From NCBI RefSeq assembly GCF_011046245.1, contig NZ_CP049241.1, positions 806,001 to 870,000 on the forward strand: a stretch of 64,000 nucleotides of DNA, in the 5' to 3' direction. Below the pieces are notes generated by a model that worked only from the letters and a program-made list of their open reading frames with translations, was not told the DNA's origin and made no database searches. A program made the translations under genes and the position numbers. The DNA is from Allorhizobium pseudoryzae. GTDB taxonomy: Bacteria > Pseudomonadota > Alphaproteobacteria > Rhizobiales > Rhizobiaceae. Of this stretch, positions 47,977 through 57,119 are shown piece after piece. Numbering within the stretch: the first letter of the stretch is position 1; each line of letters begins with the position of its first letter.

Positions 47977-48264
47977 ATGCCCAAGGGATACTGGATTGCC
48001 CGCGTCGATGTGCGCGATGCGGAGCGCTACAAGGATTATGTCGCCGCTGCCAAGCCGGCGTTCGAACACTACGGCGCGAAGTTTCTCGCCCGTGGCGGCC
48101 CCATCACCACGCTGGAAGGCCCATCGCGCGCCCGCAACGTGGTGATCGAATTTGCCTCGATGCAGGATGCGGTGGATTGCTACAATTCGCCGGTATACCA
48201 GATCGCCGCCAAGATCCGCCAGGAGGCGGCGGACTCCGACATGCTGGTGGTGGAAGGCGTCTGA
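47977..48264 (+). CDS. DUF1330 domain protein
   Basis: The 95-residue ferredoxin-like dimeric domain begins GYWIARVDVRDAERYKDYVA and has FLARGGPITTLEGPSRARNV plus CYNSPVYQIAAKIRQEAADS. DUF1330 proteins are widespread and uncharacterised. AAAGGGAGAG precedes the ATG. It follows pyrF by 27 bases and may be cotranscribed; the pyrF-DUF1330 pair is common in rhizobia. Confidence 0.9.
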   Translation: MPKGYWIARVDVRDAERYKDYVAAAKPAFEHYGAKFLARGGPITTLEGPSRARNVVIEFASMQDAVDCYNSPVYQIAAKIRQEAADSDMLVVEGV

Positions 48265-48405
48265 ACGCCTCCTCTCAGCACTTCCTTCACCAGCAACCGT
48301 TTTTGCTGCGCCGTGCGGCCTTTCGACCGGCGCTTGACACTTCACCTCGGCCACGCTTTGGGCTAGAGGAAATCTCATGATCCTTCTGGCTTTCGGAGCA
48401 TTCCC

Positions 48406-49386
48406 ATGACCATGTCCAATCTTCCGCCGCTCGTCACCGTGTTCGGGGGCTCGGGCTTCGTCGGCAGGCATGTGGTTCGGGCGCTCGCCAAGCGCGGTTA
48501 CCGCATCCGTGTCGCCGTGCGGCGTCCGGATCTTGCCGGGTTCCTGCGGCCGCTCGGTTATGCGGGCCAGATCCAGCTGGTTCAGGCGAACCTGCGCTAT
48601 CGCAAATCGATCGACCAGGCAGTGGCCGGCGCCGATTACGTCGTCAACTGCGTCGGCATCCTGTTCGAAAGCGGCAAGAACTCGTTTGACGCGGTGCAGG
48701 AATTCGGTGCCAAGGCTGTTGCCGAAGCGGCCCGCGCCGCCGGTGCGAAGCTGACCCACATTTCCGCCATCGGCGCCAATGCCAAGTCCGAATCCTCCTA
48801 TGGCCGCTCCAAGGGCCGTGCGGAGGAGTCGATCCTGCAGACGCTGCCGGATGCCGTCATCCTGCGCCCCTCGATCGTCTTTGGCCAGGAAGACAACTTC
48901 TTCAACAAGTTCGCGGATATGGCCCGCACCATGCCCTTCCTGCCGCTGATCGGCGGCGGCCACACGAAGTTCCAGCCGATCTTCGTTGAAGACGTGGCCG
49001 AAGCGGTGGCCCGCTCGGTGGATGGCAAGGTCGAAGGCGGCAAGATCTACGAACTCGGCGGGCCGGAAGTCCTCACCTTCAAGCAGTGTCTCGAGGAAGT
49101 GCTGCGCGTGACCTATCGCAAGCGCGGCTTCATCTCGATCCCGTTCGGCATCGCCTCGACGATGGGCCGCGTCGCCTCGATGATCCCGCTGATTGCACCA
49201 CCGCTGACCGCCGACCAGGTGACCCTGCTGAAGACAGACAACGTGGTGTCAGACGAAGCCATCAAGGACGGTCGCACGCTGGAAGGCCTCGGCATCAAGG
49301 GCACGCTCTTGTCCAGCATCCTGCCAAGCTACCTCGTGCGTTTCCGCATCCACGGCCAGTACACCAATGCCGGAAAGGCCGCCTGA
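48406..49386 (+). CDS. NAD(P)-binding protein, complex I NDUFA9-like epimerase
   Basis: The 326-residue short-chain dehydrogenase-like protein has the nucleotide motif VTVFGGSGFVGRHVVRALAK near the N-terminus, then DYVVNCVGILFESGKN, THISAIGAN, SYGRSKGRAEE and ILRPSIVFGQEDNFFNKFAD. This pattern matches the bacterial relatives of the 39-kDa subunit NDUFA9 of mitochondrial complex I, which bind NADPH without clear catalysis. CGGAG precedes the ATG. A strong terminator follows. Confidence 0.9.
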   Translation: MTMSNLPPLVTVFGGSGFVGRHVVRALAKRGYRIRVAVRRPDLAGFLRPLGYAGQIQLVQANLRYRKSIDQAVAGADYVVNCVGILFESGKNSFDAVQEFGAKAVAEAARAAGAKLTHISAIGANAKSESSYGRSKGRAEESILQTLPDAVILRPSIVFGQEDNFFNKFADMARTMPFLPLIGGGHTKFQPIFVEDVAEAVARSVDGKVEGGKIYELGGPEVLTFKQCLEEVLRVTYRKRGFISIPFGIASTMGRVASMIPLIAPPLTADQVTLLKTDNVVSDEAIKDGRTLEGLGIKGTLLSSILPSYLVRFRIHGQYTNAGKAA

Positions 49387-49434
49387 GGCCATTGCAGGGG
49401 CCGCAATGGCGGCTCGCTGCGCTGCACAATCCAA

Positions 49435-49462
49435 GGCAGGGCCGGCGCCCTGCCTATTTTTT
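49435..49462 (+). terminator. Intrinsic terminator after the NDUFA9-like gene
   Basis: An 8-bp GC-rich stem, GGCAGGGC (49435-49442) with GCCCTGCC (49447-49454) around CGGC, is followed by TATTTTTT. A second hairpin without T-run (GCCATTGC/GCAATGGC, 49388-49410) precedes it just after the stop codon. The bases from 49463 to 49631 hold only the promoter of the next small gene. Confidence 0.9.
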
Positions 49463-49631
49463 GTTAATCTAATGTGACACAAATGCCGCAGTCAGCGTCA
49501 AGCAGGCATTAACCGCGGATTCAACAACTTGCTCTATTGAATTCAAAGGTGGCGGCTCGTAAACCCGCACAACCGGTTCTGGAACAGTTGGCGCCGTGAC
49601 ATCTCTTTTTTCCTCCGAAAGGCAATCCTCC

Positions 49632-49793
49632 ATGGGCAAGTCGATCGCACTGTTTTTTGCGTGTGCGGCAATGGTTATTCTTGCAGGCTCCTTCCTGGCA
49701 CCGGGCACGGTTGCCGCCAACAAGGGCACCTGCGCCCCCGCTTACGGCGTCGACCCGTGCAGCACGGGCTCGATCAGCAACGCCTCGCGCTGA
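49632..49793 (+). CDS. Small secreted protein, unknown
   Basis: I do not recognise this 53-residue protein. It starts MGKSIALFFACAAMVILAG, a clear signal-peptide-like segment, followed by a probable cleavage near APGTVAA. The mature part of about 25 residues has two cysteines (GTCAPAYGVDPCSTG) that could form a disulfide. AAAGG lies about 10 bases before the ATG. An independent promoter is likely because a terminator precedes it. It is short, so the call rests on the signal peptide and ribosome site. Confidence 0.5.
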   Translation: MGKSIALFFACAAMVILAGSFLAPGTVAANKGTCAPAYGVDPCSTGSISNASR

Positions 49794-49805
49794 TCCGTTT
49801 GATCT

Positions 49806-49829
49806 GGGCGGACCGCTGACGATCCGCCC
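49806..49829. terminator. Possible bidirectional terminator between small secreted gene and uppP
   Basis: GGGCGGA (49806-49812) pairs perfectly with TCCGCCC (49823-49829) around a 10-base loop. It lies between two convergent genes, 12 bases after the small gene stop and 13 bases after the uppP stop. No T-run follows on either side, so efficiency is uncertain. Confidence 0.45.
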
Positions 49830-49842
49830 TGTCCGCGGGTGA

Positions 49843-50649
49843 TCACCCGAAGATCAAGAGGCCTGCCAGGCCGGCGAATCCGACCAGGATTCGCCAATAG
49901 GCGAAGGGCGCAAAGCCCCGGCTCGACACGAAGTTCAACAGACCCTTCACGACGACCAGCGCGGTGACAAACGCCGCCACGAAGCCGATCGCGATGATGC
50001 CGAGATCGTCGAAGCTCAGGATGTCCCGGTTCTTGTAGAGATCGAGCACAAAGGCGCCCACCATGGTGGGCATGGCGAGGAAGAAGGAAAATTCCGCCGC
50101 CGAGCGCTTGTCCGTTCCCATCAGCAGCGAACCGACGATCGTCGCCCCCGAACGGGATGTACCCGGAATCATCGCGAGGCACTGGAAGAGGCCGATCTTG
50201 AAGGCGAGCGACGGCGGATAGGTCATCGCATCCGTATAGCGCGGCTTGAAATTCATCCGGTCGACCGCCAAGAGAATGAAGCCGCCGAGGATCAGCATCA
50301 CGCAGATCAGCATCGGCGTTTCGAACAGAACGGTCTTGATGAAGTCGTGCGCGAAGGCGCCGATCACGGCCGCCGGCAGAAAACCCATCAGCACCGTCAG
50401 CACGAAACGCCGCGAATGGGCGCTCGTCGGCAGCGTCAGGGCGACCCCGAGAAGCTTCTGGAAATAGACGAGCAGGATGGCGAGGATCGCGCCAAGCTGG
50501 ATGAGGACGGCAAAGGTGTTGCCGGGTGATTCGAAGCCGAGGAAGTGGCCGGCAAGCAGCACGTGGGCTGTGGAGGAGACCGGGATGAATTCGGTCAGCC
50601 CCTCGATCAGGCCGAGAACCAGGGCGCTGACGATGGATTGGTCCGCCAT
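49843..50649 (-). CDS. uppP: Undecaprenyl-diphosphatase UppP (BacA)
   Basis: The 268-residue membrane enzyme with about eight helices recycles undecaprenyl pyrophosphate for cell-wall synthesis and gives bacitracin resistance. The two catalytic motifs are intact: [20 protein letters not shown] near residue 15 and [20 protein letters not shown] near residue 160. It should not be confused with the unrelated rhizobial symbiosis protein also named BacA. It is transcribed alone, divergent from the GST gene. Confidence 0.96.
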   Translation of the reverse strand: MADQSIVSALVLGLIEGLTEFIPVSSTAHVLLAGHFLGFESPGNTFAVLIQLGAILAILLVYFQKLLGVALTLPTSAHSRRFVLTVLMGFLPAAVIGAFAHDFIKTVLFETPMLICVMLILGGFILLAVDRMNFKPRYTDAMTYPPSLAFKIGLFQCLAMIPGTSRSGATIVGSLLMGTDKRSAAEFSFFLAMPTMVGAFVLDLYKNRDILSFDDLGIIAIGFVAAFVTALVVVKGLLNFVSSRGFAPFAYWRILVGFAGLAGLLIFG

Positions 50650-50807
50650 TCTTGATCCTTTGTTAAGAGAGATGGGAATTATAGTGGGAGGAAAATGAGC
50701 GCTTCGACCTACTAAACCTTCGTGGCTGCCTTATGTCAGCCACATTCGGGCATTGGTGATCGCGTCCGTCGCAGGCTTATCATAACAATCTTCATTTTCG
50801 AGTATCA

Positions 50808-51500
50808 ATGCCCACGCTTTATCACCACCCCATGTCCTCCGCCTCGCGTTTCGTCCGGTTGATCCTGGCCGAATACGGCTTCCAGACGGATTTCGTGGAG
50901 GAGCAGCCCTGGGAAAAGCGCCGCGAATTTCTCGCCCTCAATCCGGCCGGTTCGCTGCCGGTCTATGTCGATGACAGCATGCGCGTGCTGTGCGGACCGA
51001 GCGTGTTGCTGGAATTTCTCGACGAGACGCATGGTGTCCTGAAACGGGACCGCCGGCTTCTGGCCGAAGATCCGTTCCAGCGCGCCGAAATCCGCCGGCT
51101 GACCGAGTGGTTCCTGCAGAAGATGGAGCAGGACGTCACCAAGCCTCTGACGCGCGAGCGGGTCTACAAGCTGCAGATGACGGCGGCGCAAGGGGGCGGC
51201 GCACCGGACAGCAAGGTGCTGCGCACCGCACGCGCCAATATTCGCCAGCATATGAAGTACCTCGCCTGGCTCGCCGGATCGCGCACCTGGCTTGCCGGCG
51301 ACCGGCTGAGCTATGCGGATCTTGCCGCCGCCGCCTCGATCTCGGTTCTCGATTATCTCGGCGAAATTGATTGGCAGGAGACACCGGTCGCCAAGGAATG
51401 GTATCAGAGGCTGAAATCGCGGCCCTCGTTCCGTCCGCTCCTGGGCGAACGTATCCGCGGCATCACGCCGGTATCTCATTATGCGGACCTCGACTTCTGA
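50808..51500 (+). CDS. Glutathione S-transferase family protein
   Basis: This 230-residue protein has an N-terminal thioredoxin-like domain ([40 protein letters not shown]) and an all-helical C-terminal domain containing [20 protein letters not shown]. The substrate is unknown. The last 20 bases overlap the start of queG, and together with the following epimerase gene the three form a tightly packed operon, a common rhizobial arrangement. Confidence 0.92.
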   Translation: MPTLYHHPMSSASRFVRLILAEYGFQTDFVEEQPWEKRREFLALNPAGSLPVYVDDSMRVLCGPSVLLEFLDETHGVLKRDRRLLAEDPFQRAEIRRLTEWFLQKMEQDVTKPLTRERVYKLQMTAAQGGGAPDSKVLRTARANIRQHMKYLAWLAGSRTWLAGDRLSYADLAAAASISVLDYLGEIDWQETPVAKEWYQRLKSRPSFRPLLGERIRGITPVSHYADLDF

Positions 51501-52665
51501 TCAGGACAGACCGGCATCCGCACGACCGCCGAAAGCGGAGGAGCGGAAACGCAAGCTGACGGCCTTTCTGCGCCAGGAAGCGCTTGCCCAGGGGTTTGAC
51601 CTCTGTCGCATCACCCTGCCCACCAGCATTCCCGAGGCGCCGGCCCGCCTTGCCGAGTTCGTCGCCGCCGGTCGCCATGGCACCATGGCCTGGATGGAGG
51701 AGACGCTGGAGCGGCGCGGCGATCCGCGCACGCTGTGGAGCGAGGTCCGCTCCATCGTCATGTTGGGCCTGAACTACGGGCCGGATGAGGATCCGCGGTC
51801 CATTCTCGACAAGCCGGACCGCGCCGCCATCTCCGTCTATGCCCGCAACCGCGATTATCACGACGTCATCAAGGGCCGGCTGAAGGAGATCGCCACGCGC
51901 TTTGCCGCGCGCGCCGGTGCGGATGTGAAGGTGTTTGTCGATACGGCCCCGGTGATGGAAAAGCCGCTCGCCGCCGCCGCCGGTCTCGGCTGGCAGGGCA
52001 AGCACACCAACCTCGTGTCGCGCAGCCACGGCTCCTGGCTTTTCCTCGGCAGCCTGTTCACGACGGAAGAACTGGAGATCGATGCGCCCGAGCGCGATCA
52101 TTGCGGCTCCTGCCGCGCCTGTCTTGATGCCTGTCCCACCGCGGCCTTCCCGGCGCCCTACCAGATCGATGCGCGACGCTGCATTTCCTACCTCACGATC
52201 GAGCACAAGGGGCCGATCGATCCCACCTTGCGACCGCTGATCGGCAACCGCATCTATGGCTGCGACGACTGTCTTGCCGCCTGCCCGTGGAACAAGTTCG
52301 CGGCAGAGGCCTCCGAAATGAAGCTCAAGGCGCGCGAAGACCTGAAGGAGCCGTCGATCGCCTGTCTGCTGACGCTCGACGACGGCGCCTTCCGCAGCCT
52401 ATTCAGCGGCTCGCCGGTCAAGCGCATCGGTCGCGACCGCTTTGTCCGCAACGTGTTGATCGCGGCTGGAAATTCCGGCCGAAGTGATCTGATCGCGCCC
52501 TGCATGCGTCTTCTTGATGACACCTCCCCCGTGGTGCGCGCCATGGCGGTGTGGGCCCTGTCGCGCCTGATGCCGCCGGAAGGCTTTGCGGCTCTGCGTG
52601 CCGGCAGGGTAGAGGATGAGGACCCGGACGTGCGGGCGGAATGGCAGATGGTGGAGCAGGGCTGA
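51481..52665 (+). CDS. queG: Epoxyqueuosine reductase
   Basis: The 394-residue cobalamin-dependent iron-sulfur enzyme performs the last step of queuosine synthesis on tRNA. It has a DUF1730 region with [20 protein letters not shown] and [20 protein letters not shown]. Two 4Fe-4S motifs follow, [12 protein letters not shown] and [10 protein letters not shown], with [16 protein letters not shown] between them. A HEAT-like C-terminal tail is present. It overlaps the GST gene by 20 bases; the next gene starts at its stop (TGATG). Confidence 0.96.
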   Translation: MRTSTSDQDRPASARPPKAEERKRKLTAFLRQEALAQGFDLCRITLPTSIPEAPARLAEFVAAGRHGTMAWMEETLERRGDPRTLWSEVRSIVMLGLNYGPDEDPRSILDKPDRAAISVYARNRDYHDVIKGRLKEIATRFAARAGADVKVFVDTAPVMEKPLAAAAGLGWQGKHTNLVSRSHGSWLFLGSLFTTEELEIDAPERDHCGSCRACLDACPTAAFPAPYQIDARRCISYLTIEHKGPIDPTLRPLIGNRIYGCDDCLAACPWNKFAAEASEMKLKAREDLKEPSIACLLTLDDGAFRSLFSGSPVKRIGRDRFVRNVLIAAGNSGRSDLIAPCMRLLDDTSPVVRAMAVWALSRLMPPEGFAALRAGRVEDEDPDVRAEWQMVEQG

Positions 52666-53537
52666 TGCGGATGATGATCTTTGGAGCCGGTTATTCCGGC
52701 CAGGCCATTGCGGCGGAAGCGCTGAAGGCCGGGACACATGTCTCCGGCACCACCCGCAGCCCGGAAAAGGCGACGCTCCTGGCGCAACAGGGAATAAAGC
52801 CCTTTCTATTCGACGGAACGACACTCTCTCCCGCACTGCGCCAGGAGATGGCGGAGGTCACGCATCTCGTCCAGTCGATTGCGCCGGGTGCGGAGGGCGA
52901 CAGCCTTCTCACCCTGAGCAAGGGCGATCTGCGGGCGCTGTTTCCGAGGCTCGAATGGGCGGCCTATCTCTCCACCGTCGGCGTCTATGGCGATCATGGC
53001 GGGGCGTGGGTGACGGAGGAAACGCCATGCCGCCCCGTGTCGCAGCGTTCGGTGGAGCGCGTGGCGGCGGAGGAGGGTTGGCAAGGAGCGGCAGAGGCCG
53101 CCGGCATTCCCGTTGCCATCCTGAGACTTTCCGGCATTTACGGTCCTGGCCGCAACGGCTTCGTCAACCTGGCGCAGGGCACGGCACGACGGCTGGTGAA
53201 GCCCGGTCAGGTGTTCAACCGCATCCGGGTGGAGGATATCGGCCGCGCCTGCCAGTTCCTGATCGAGCACCAGTTGGGCGGGATCTTCAACATCACCGAC
53301 GCCGAGCCGGCGCCGCCGCAGGACGTGGTGACGGAGGCCGCCCGCCTGATGGGCGTCGAGCCGCCGCCGGAACAGGCCTTCGAAACCGCCGAGCTCAGCG
53401 CGATGGCGCGCTCTTTCTATGGCGAGAACAAGCGGGTCTCCAACGCCAGCATACGCAACCTGGGGTTTGAATTCCTGTTTCTGGATTACAGGGTCTCCCT
53501 CCGGCAGCTCTGGTCCGACGACGTCTGGAAGCCCTGA
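52665..53537 (+). CDS. NAD-dependent epimerase/dehydratase-like protein (YeeZ type)
   Basis: The 290-residue extended short-chain dehydrogenase starts with [20 protein letters not shown], the Rossmann nucleotide-binding loop. It continues AAYLSTVGVYGDHGGAWVTE, ILRLSGIYGPGRNGFVN, and RIRVEDIGRACQFLIEHQ. The canonical YxxxK catalytic tyrosine region is poorly kept, as in YeeZ proteins. The function is unknown. Its ATG overlaps the queG stop. Confidence 0.87.
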   Translation: MRMMIFGAGYSGQAIAAEALKAGTHVSGTTRSPEKATLLAQQGIKPFLFDGTTLSPALRQEMAEVTHLVQSIAPGAEGDSLLTLSKGDLRALFPRLEWAAYLSTVGVYGDHGGAWVTEETPCRPVSQRSVERVAAEEGWQGAAEAAGIPVAILRLSGIYGPGRNGFVNLAQGTARRLVKPGQVFNRIRVEDIGRACQFLIEHQLGGIFNITDAEPAPPQDVVTEAARLMGVEPPPEQAFETAELSAMARSFYGENKRVSNASIRNLGFEFLFLDYRVSLRQLWSDDVWKP

Positions 53538-53931
53538 TTTCCGGGCTTCTGCGGAGCCCAAAATAGGTGCCTTCTTCGGGTGAAAATTCCATTTTTGGCA
53601 CATGACAGAGTGACAGTTTCTTTACCTCTGCGGCAATCTCGCCAAAATTTGCGCGATATCGGCAGAAAAACGACCGTCACGATAAAAATATTTCCGCCGA
53701 TTTCGTGAGCGCGAATCCCGGCGCGATTCACCGGGAAGGATATTCCAATTCCGGTCTGTTTTTCCTAAACTTTTTCCACTTGCATCGCCGCCGATCATTA
53801 GCCGGCTTTTCATCACGAATCTTACAGTCTGAAACATTGCGTGATTGCAGAGTCCACGTTTCTGCCTTTTTTGCCCCTGCCTTAGCCCGCCGCACACGCA
53901 TTTTTGGGCTCACCACAGGGGACAACAGGAT
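53538..53931. other. 394-base intergenic region upstream of the RlpA-like gene
   Basis: There is no convincing gene here. The middle part is AT-rich compared with its flanks. It holds four GANTC sites at 53713-53717, 53725-53729, 53817-53821 and 53850-53854, a local excess that suggests CcrM-responsive, cell-cycle-linked transcription. A small imperfect hairpin (GGGCT/AGCCC, about 53544-53560) follows the epimerase stop without a T-run. Confidence 0.5.
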
Positions 53932-54294
53932 TTGAAGTTCACACAACGCACACTCTTCGCCGCGGTTGCCATCGCATCCATTTCTTTTTTGGGAACCGCT
54001 CCCGCCAATGCCGCGCCAGGTTGTGGTCACGCCTCCTGGTATGCACTGACCTCGAAGACAGCGTCCGGCGAACGGATGAACCCGTCCAAGCTGACGGCCG
54101 CGCACAAGTCGCTCGGCTTCGGCACGAAGTTGAAGGTCACCAACAAGCGCAACGGCAAGAGCGTCGTCGTCCGCATCAACGATCGCGGTCCCTTCATCCG
54201 CGGACGCGTCCTGGATCTGTCGAAGGCCGCAGCGCAGAACATCGGCATGGTCGCCTCCGGCACGGCGCAGGTCTGTTACGAGGTGATTGGCTGA
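53932..54294 (+). CDS. RlpA-like double-psi beta-barrel protein
   Basis: The 120-residue secreted protein has a signal peptide ([15 protein letters not shown] ... APANA). The RlpA core follows: [39 protein letters not shown] and [20 protein letters not shown]. RlpA proteins act at the septum or cell wall, in some species cleaving peptidoglycan lacking stem peptides. No SPOR domain is present. TTG 53932 is inferred as the start because AGGGGAC/CAGGA precede it and the signal peptide then begins normally. It is upstream of the rsmB-type gene. Confidence 0.87.
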   Translation: MKFTQRTLFAAVAIASISFLGTAPANAAPGCGHASWYALTSKTASGERMNPSKLTAAHKSLGFGTKLKVTNKRNGKSVVVRINDRGPFIRGRVLDLSKAAAQNIGMVASGTAQVCYEVIG

Positions 54295-54384
54295 GGCGGG
54301 CACGATCGCCCGGCGAAACCCGAACAGCCTTGCCCTTGCGGCGGAAGGCGGATACACGCCGCCTGACAAGCAAGGAGATTGACG

Positions 54385-55665
54385 ATGCGACTGGGCGGAC
54401 GGATGGCGGCTGCCATCGAGGTGCTGGCAGATATCGAGGTGCGCAGGCGTCCCGTCGCCGATGCGCTGAAGGACTGGGGCCTTGCCCACCGCTTTGCCGG
54501 CTCCGGCGACCGCGCCGCGATCGGCAACATCGTCTATGACGCGCTGCGCATGCGCCTCTCGCATGCCTGGCTGATGGACAATGACAGCGAAACGGCCCTC
54601 GTTTATGCCGTCCTCCTGCGCCAATGGGGTTTTACGCCCGAAACGCTGGCCGCAGAACTGGCCGATGACAAATTCGCGCCAGAAGCGCCGGACCTTGCAC
54701 CGCTTGCCGCCCGGGATCTCTCCGATGCCCCGCCGCATGTGCAGGGCGACATTCCGGACTGGCTGGTCGGTTCCTTCGAAGCGGCCTTTGGTGACCGCTG
54801 GCTCTCCGAGGCCGTGGCCATGGCCGGCCGCCCGACGCTGGACCTGCGGGCCAACACGCTGAAGGCCACGCGCGACAAGGTGGTGAAGGCGCTCGACCGC
54901 TCCGGCGCTGTCGCCACACGGCTTGCCCGGTTCGGCGTGCGCATTCCCGCCGGCGAAGGCGCCTCGCGCCTGCCGAATGTCACGGCGGAACTCTCCTTCC
55001 AGAAGGGCTGGTTCGAGGTGCAGGACGAAGGCTCGCAGATCGTCGCCGATCTGGTGCAGCCGGCTGAAGGCCAGCAGGTTCTCGACTACTGTGCCGGCGG
55101 CGGCGGCAAGACGCTCGCGCTCTCTGCCGCGATGAACAATAAGGGCCAGGTGCATGCCTATGACGCCGACCGGAAACGGTTGGCGCCGATCATCGAACGG
55201 CTGCGCCGCGCCGGGACCCGCAACGTCCAGGTCCATGACAATGCGCGGGACCTCGCCGCTCTGGAGGGCAAGCTGGATACGGTGCTGGTCGATGCGCCCT
55301 GCACCGGCACCGGCACCTGGCGCCGCCGCCCCGACACGAAGTGGCGCCTCACCGAGAAGAACATCGAGGAACGCCTCGACCAGCAGCGCGACGCGCTGTC
55401 GTCCGCCTCCCGTTATGTGAAGCCGGGCGGGCATCTCGTCTATATCACCTGCTCCATCCTGCCGCAGGAAAACGGCGGCCAGATCGAACGCTTCTGTGCC
55501 GAGAATTCGGAATTTTCCCCCGTCGACAGCCTCAGCACCTGGACATCACTGTTCGGCGCCGATGCGGCAAGACCCTATTCGACCGACGGTACCAGCCTGA
55601 CGCTGACTCCCGGCTCGACGGATACGGATGGCTTCTTCTTCTGCAAGCTGAAGCGGAACGCCTGA
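54385..55665 (+). CDS. RsmB-type 16S rRNA (cytosine-C5) methyltransferase
   Basis: The 426-residue protein of the NOL1/NOP2/Sun family has an N-terminal NusB-like part, then FQKGWFEVQDEGSQIVADLV and motif I VLDYCAGGGGKTLAL. The catalytic motifs are VLVDAPCTGTGTWRRRPDTK (catalytic Cys) and LVYITCSILPQENGGQIERF (second Cys). ATG 54385 lies 7 bases after AAGGAG; a TTG 6 bases upstream is too close. In rhizobia this gene lies near guaA; here about 7 kb separates them. Confidence 0.92.
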   Translation: MRLGGRMAAAIEVLADIEVRRRPVADALKDWGLAHRFAGSGDRAAIGNIVYDALRMRLSHAWLMDNDSETALVYAVLLRQWGFTPETLAAELADDKFAPEAPDLAPLAARDLSDAPPHVQGDIPDWLVGSFEAAFGDRWLSEAVAMAGRPTLDLRANTLKATRDKVVKALDRSGAVATRLARFGVRIPAGEGASRLPNVTAELSFQKGWFEVQDEGSQIVADLVQPAEGQQVLDYCAGGGGKTLALSAAMNNKGQVHAYDADRKRLAPIIERLRRAGTRNVQVHDNARDLAALEGKLDTVLVDAPCTGTGTWRRRPDTKWRLTEKNIEERLDQQRDALSSASRYVKPGGHLVYITCSILPQENGGQIERFCAENSEFSPVDSLSTWTSLFGADAARPYSTDGTSLTLTPGSTDTDGFFFCKLKRNA

Positions 55666-55707
55666 AACCGGTCCTGCGGCTTGACGATCGTCAGGTTGCG
55701 GGACGCG

Positions 55708-55724
55708 CTTCAAACCGTTCTAAA
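55708..55724 (+). promoter_or_regulatory. ICE-like (Irr) box upstream of the imelysin operon
   Basis: CTTCAAA-CCG-TTCTAAA has the spacing of the iron-control element TTTAGAA-NNN-TTCTAAA. The right half is perfect and the left half matches 4 of 7. It lies 73 bases before the imelysin ATG, next to a TTGACA at 55734-55739 that could be a -35 element. Irr or RirA control of this operon would fit its apparent iron role; the match is partial. Confidence 0.4.
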
Positions 55725-55797
55725 CTAGATTATTTGACACCAGTATCCGTATGCGCGATGACAGCGCGAACGGCCTCACGCTGCTGCAGGAGAGAAT

Positions 55798-57072
55798 ATG
55801 ATCCGTAGAACGATTTTGAACGCGAGCTTCGGCTTGCTCGCCGCATCCGCCGCTTTCGTCGTCACCCCGGCCCTCGCGGCAGAACCGGCCGCGGTGCTGA
55901 CGCATTACGCAGACCTGGGGCATGCCAAATTCGAGGATGCTCTGACCACGGCCAAGGCACTCGACACGGCCATCGACGCGCTGATCGCCAAGCCGTCACA
56001 GGAGACGCTTGCAGCCGCCCGCCAGGCCTGGATTGCGGCGCGCATTCCCTACCAGCAGTCGGAAGTCTACCGTTTCGGCAACCCGATCGTCGATGAGTGG
56101 GAAGGCAAGGTGAATGCCTGGCCGCTGGATGAAGGCCTGATCGACTACGTCGATGCCGCCTATGGTACCGAAAGCGACAGCAACGCCTACTACACCGCCA
56201 ACGTGATCGCCAACAAGAAGCTGTCGATCAACGGCGAGGAGATCGACGCTTCCAAGATCACGCCGGAGTTCATCCGCAGCCTGCACGAGGCCGGCGAAGT
56301 GGAGGCCAATGTCGCCACCGGTTATCACGCGATCGAATTCCTGCTCTGGGGCCAGGACCTGCACGGGACGGGTCCCGGCGCCGGTGAGCGCCCCTACACC
56401 GATTACGACAAGGCCAATTGCACCCATGGCAATTGCGACCGCCGCGCCGATTATCTCAAATCCGCCTCCACGCTCCTGGTGCAGGACCTTCAGGACATGG
56501 TGGTGGCCTGGGCACCGGATGGCGAAGCGACGAAGGCGGTGACCGCCGATCCGAAGGCCGGCATCACCGCCATCCTCACCGGCATGGGGTCTCTTTCCTA
56601 CGGGGAACTGGCCGGCGAGCGCATGAAGCTCGGCCTCTTGCTGCATGATCCGGAAGAAGAGCACGATTGCTTCTCCGACAATACCTATGCCTCGCATCTG
56701 AACGATGCGATCGGCATCGCATCGGCCTATAACGGCACCTATACCCGCGTCGACGGCACCAAGATGGCCGGGCCGTCGCTCTCCGAACTCGTCAAGGAGA
56801 AGGATCCGGCGCTGGACCAGGAAATGACGGCCAAGCTCGACAAGACGCTGGCCGCCATGAACGCCATGGCCGACCGCGGCAAGAAGGTCGAAGCCTATGA
56901 CCAGATGATCGGTGAAGGCAATGCGGCAGGCAATGCCGTTGTCCAGGCTGCCATCGACGGCCTGATCGACCAGACGAAGACGGTGGAGCGCATCATCGCC
57001 AAGCTCGATCTCGGCGCGATCAAGCTCGAAGGCTCCGACAGCCTCGACAATCCGAACGCCGTTTTCCAATAA
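55798..57072 (+). CDS. Imelysin-family (M75) lipoprotein-like iron-regulated protein IrpA
   Basis: The 424-residue secreted protein has a signal peptide (SFGLLAASAAFVVTPALA) and an imelysin domain. The signature GxHxxE is in ATGYHAIEFLLWGQDL (H177, E180), and ARIPYQQSEVYRFGNP precedes it. Imelysins are periplasmic or outer-membrane proteins linked to iron uptake; they were once thought to be peptidases. It heads a four-gene set (imelysin, di-heme protein, imelysin, DUF1513). AGGAGAG precedes the ATG. Confidence 0.92.
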   Translation: MIRRTILNASFGLLAASAAFVVTPALAAEPAAVLTHYADLGHAKFEDALTTAKALDTAIDALIAKPSQETLAAARQAWIAARIPYQQSEVYRFGNPIVDEWEGKVNAWPLDEGLIDYVDAAYGTESDSNAYYTANVIANKKLSINGEEIDASKITPEFIRSLHEAGEVEANVATGYHAIEFLLWGQDLHGTGPGAGERPYTDYDKANCTHGNCDRRADYLKSASTLLVQDLQDMVVAWAPDGEATKAVTADPKAGITAILTGMGSLSYGELAGERMKLGLLLHDPEEEHDCFSDNTYASHLNDAIGIASAYNGTYTRVDGTKMAGPSLSELVKEKDPALDQEMTAKLDKTLAAMNAMADRGKKVEAYDQMIGEGNAAGNAVVQAAIDGLIDQTKTVERIIAKLDLGAIKLEGSDSLDNPNAVFQ

Positions 57073-57083
57073 TCAGCTTGGAG

Positions 57084-57111
57084 CAGGCCGCCCCCGTTCG
57101 CGGGCGGCCTG
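57084..57111 (+). other. Intercistronic hairpin between imelysin and di-heme genes
   Basis: CAGGCCGCCC (57084-57093) pairs with GGGCGGCCTG (57102-57111) around 8 bases, starting 11 bases after the imelysin stop. No T-run follows, and the next start codon is 8 bases downstream. It may stabilise the upstream mRNA or partly attenuate the downstream genes, so that imelysin is made in excess. Confidence 0.55.
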
Positions 57112-57119
57112 ATAGTCTC

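Noticed and set aside
46669..48963. Very long open frame (764 codons) on the minus strand
   Set aside because: It lies antisense to the phosphatase-like, pyrF, DUF1330 and epimerase genes, all with clear families. The frame is open because of GC-rich third positions and its translation is low-complexity His/Arg/Gly.
49469..49729. 86-codon minus-strand open frame opposite the small secreted gene
   Set aside because: It has no ribosome site or signal peptide and runs across the promoter of the plus-strand gene, which has both.
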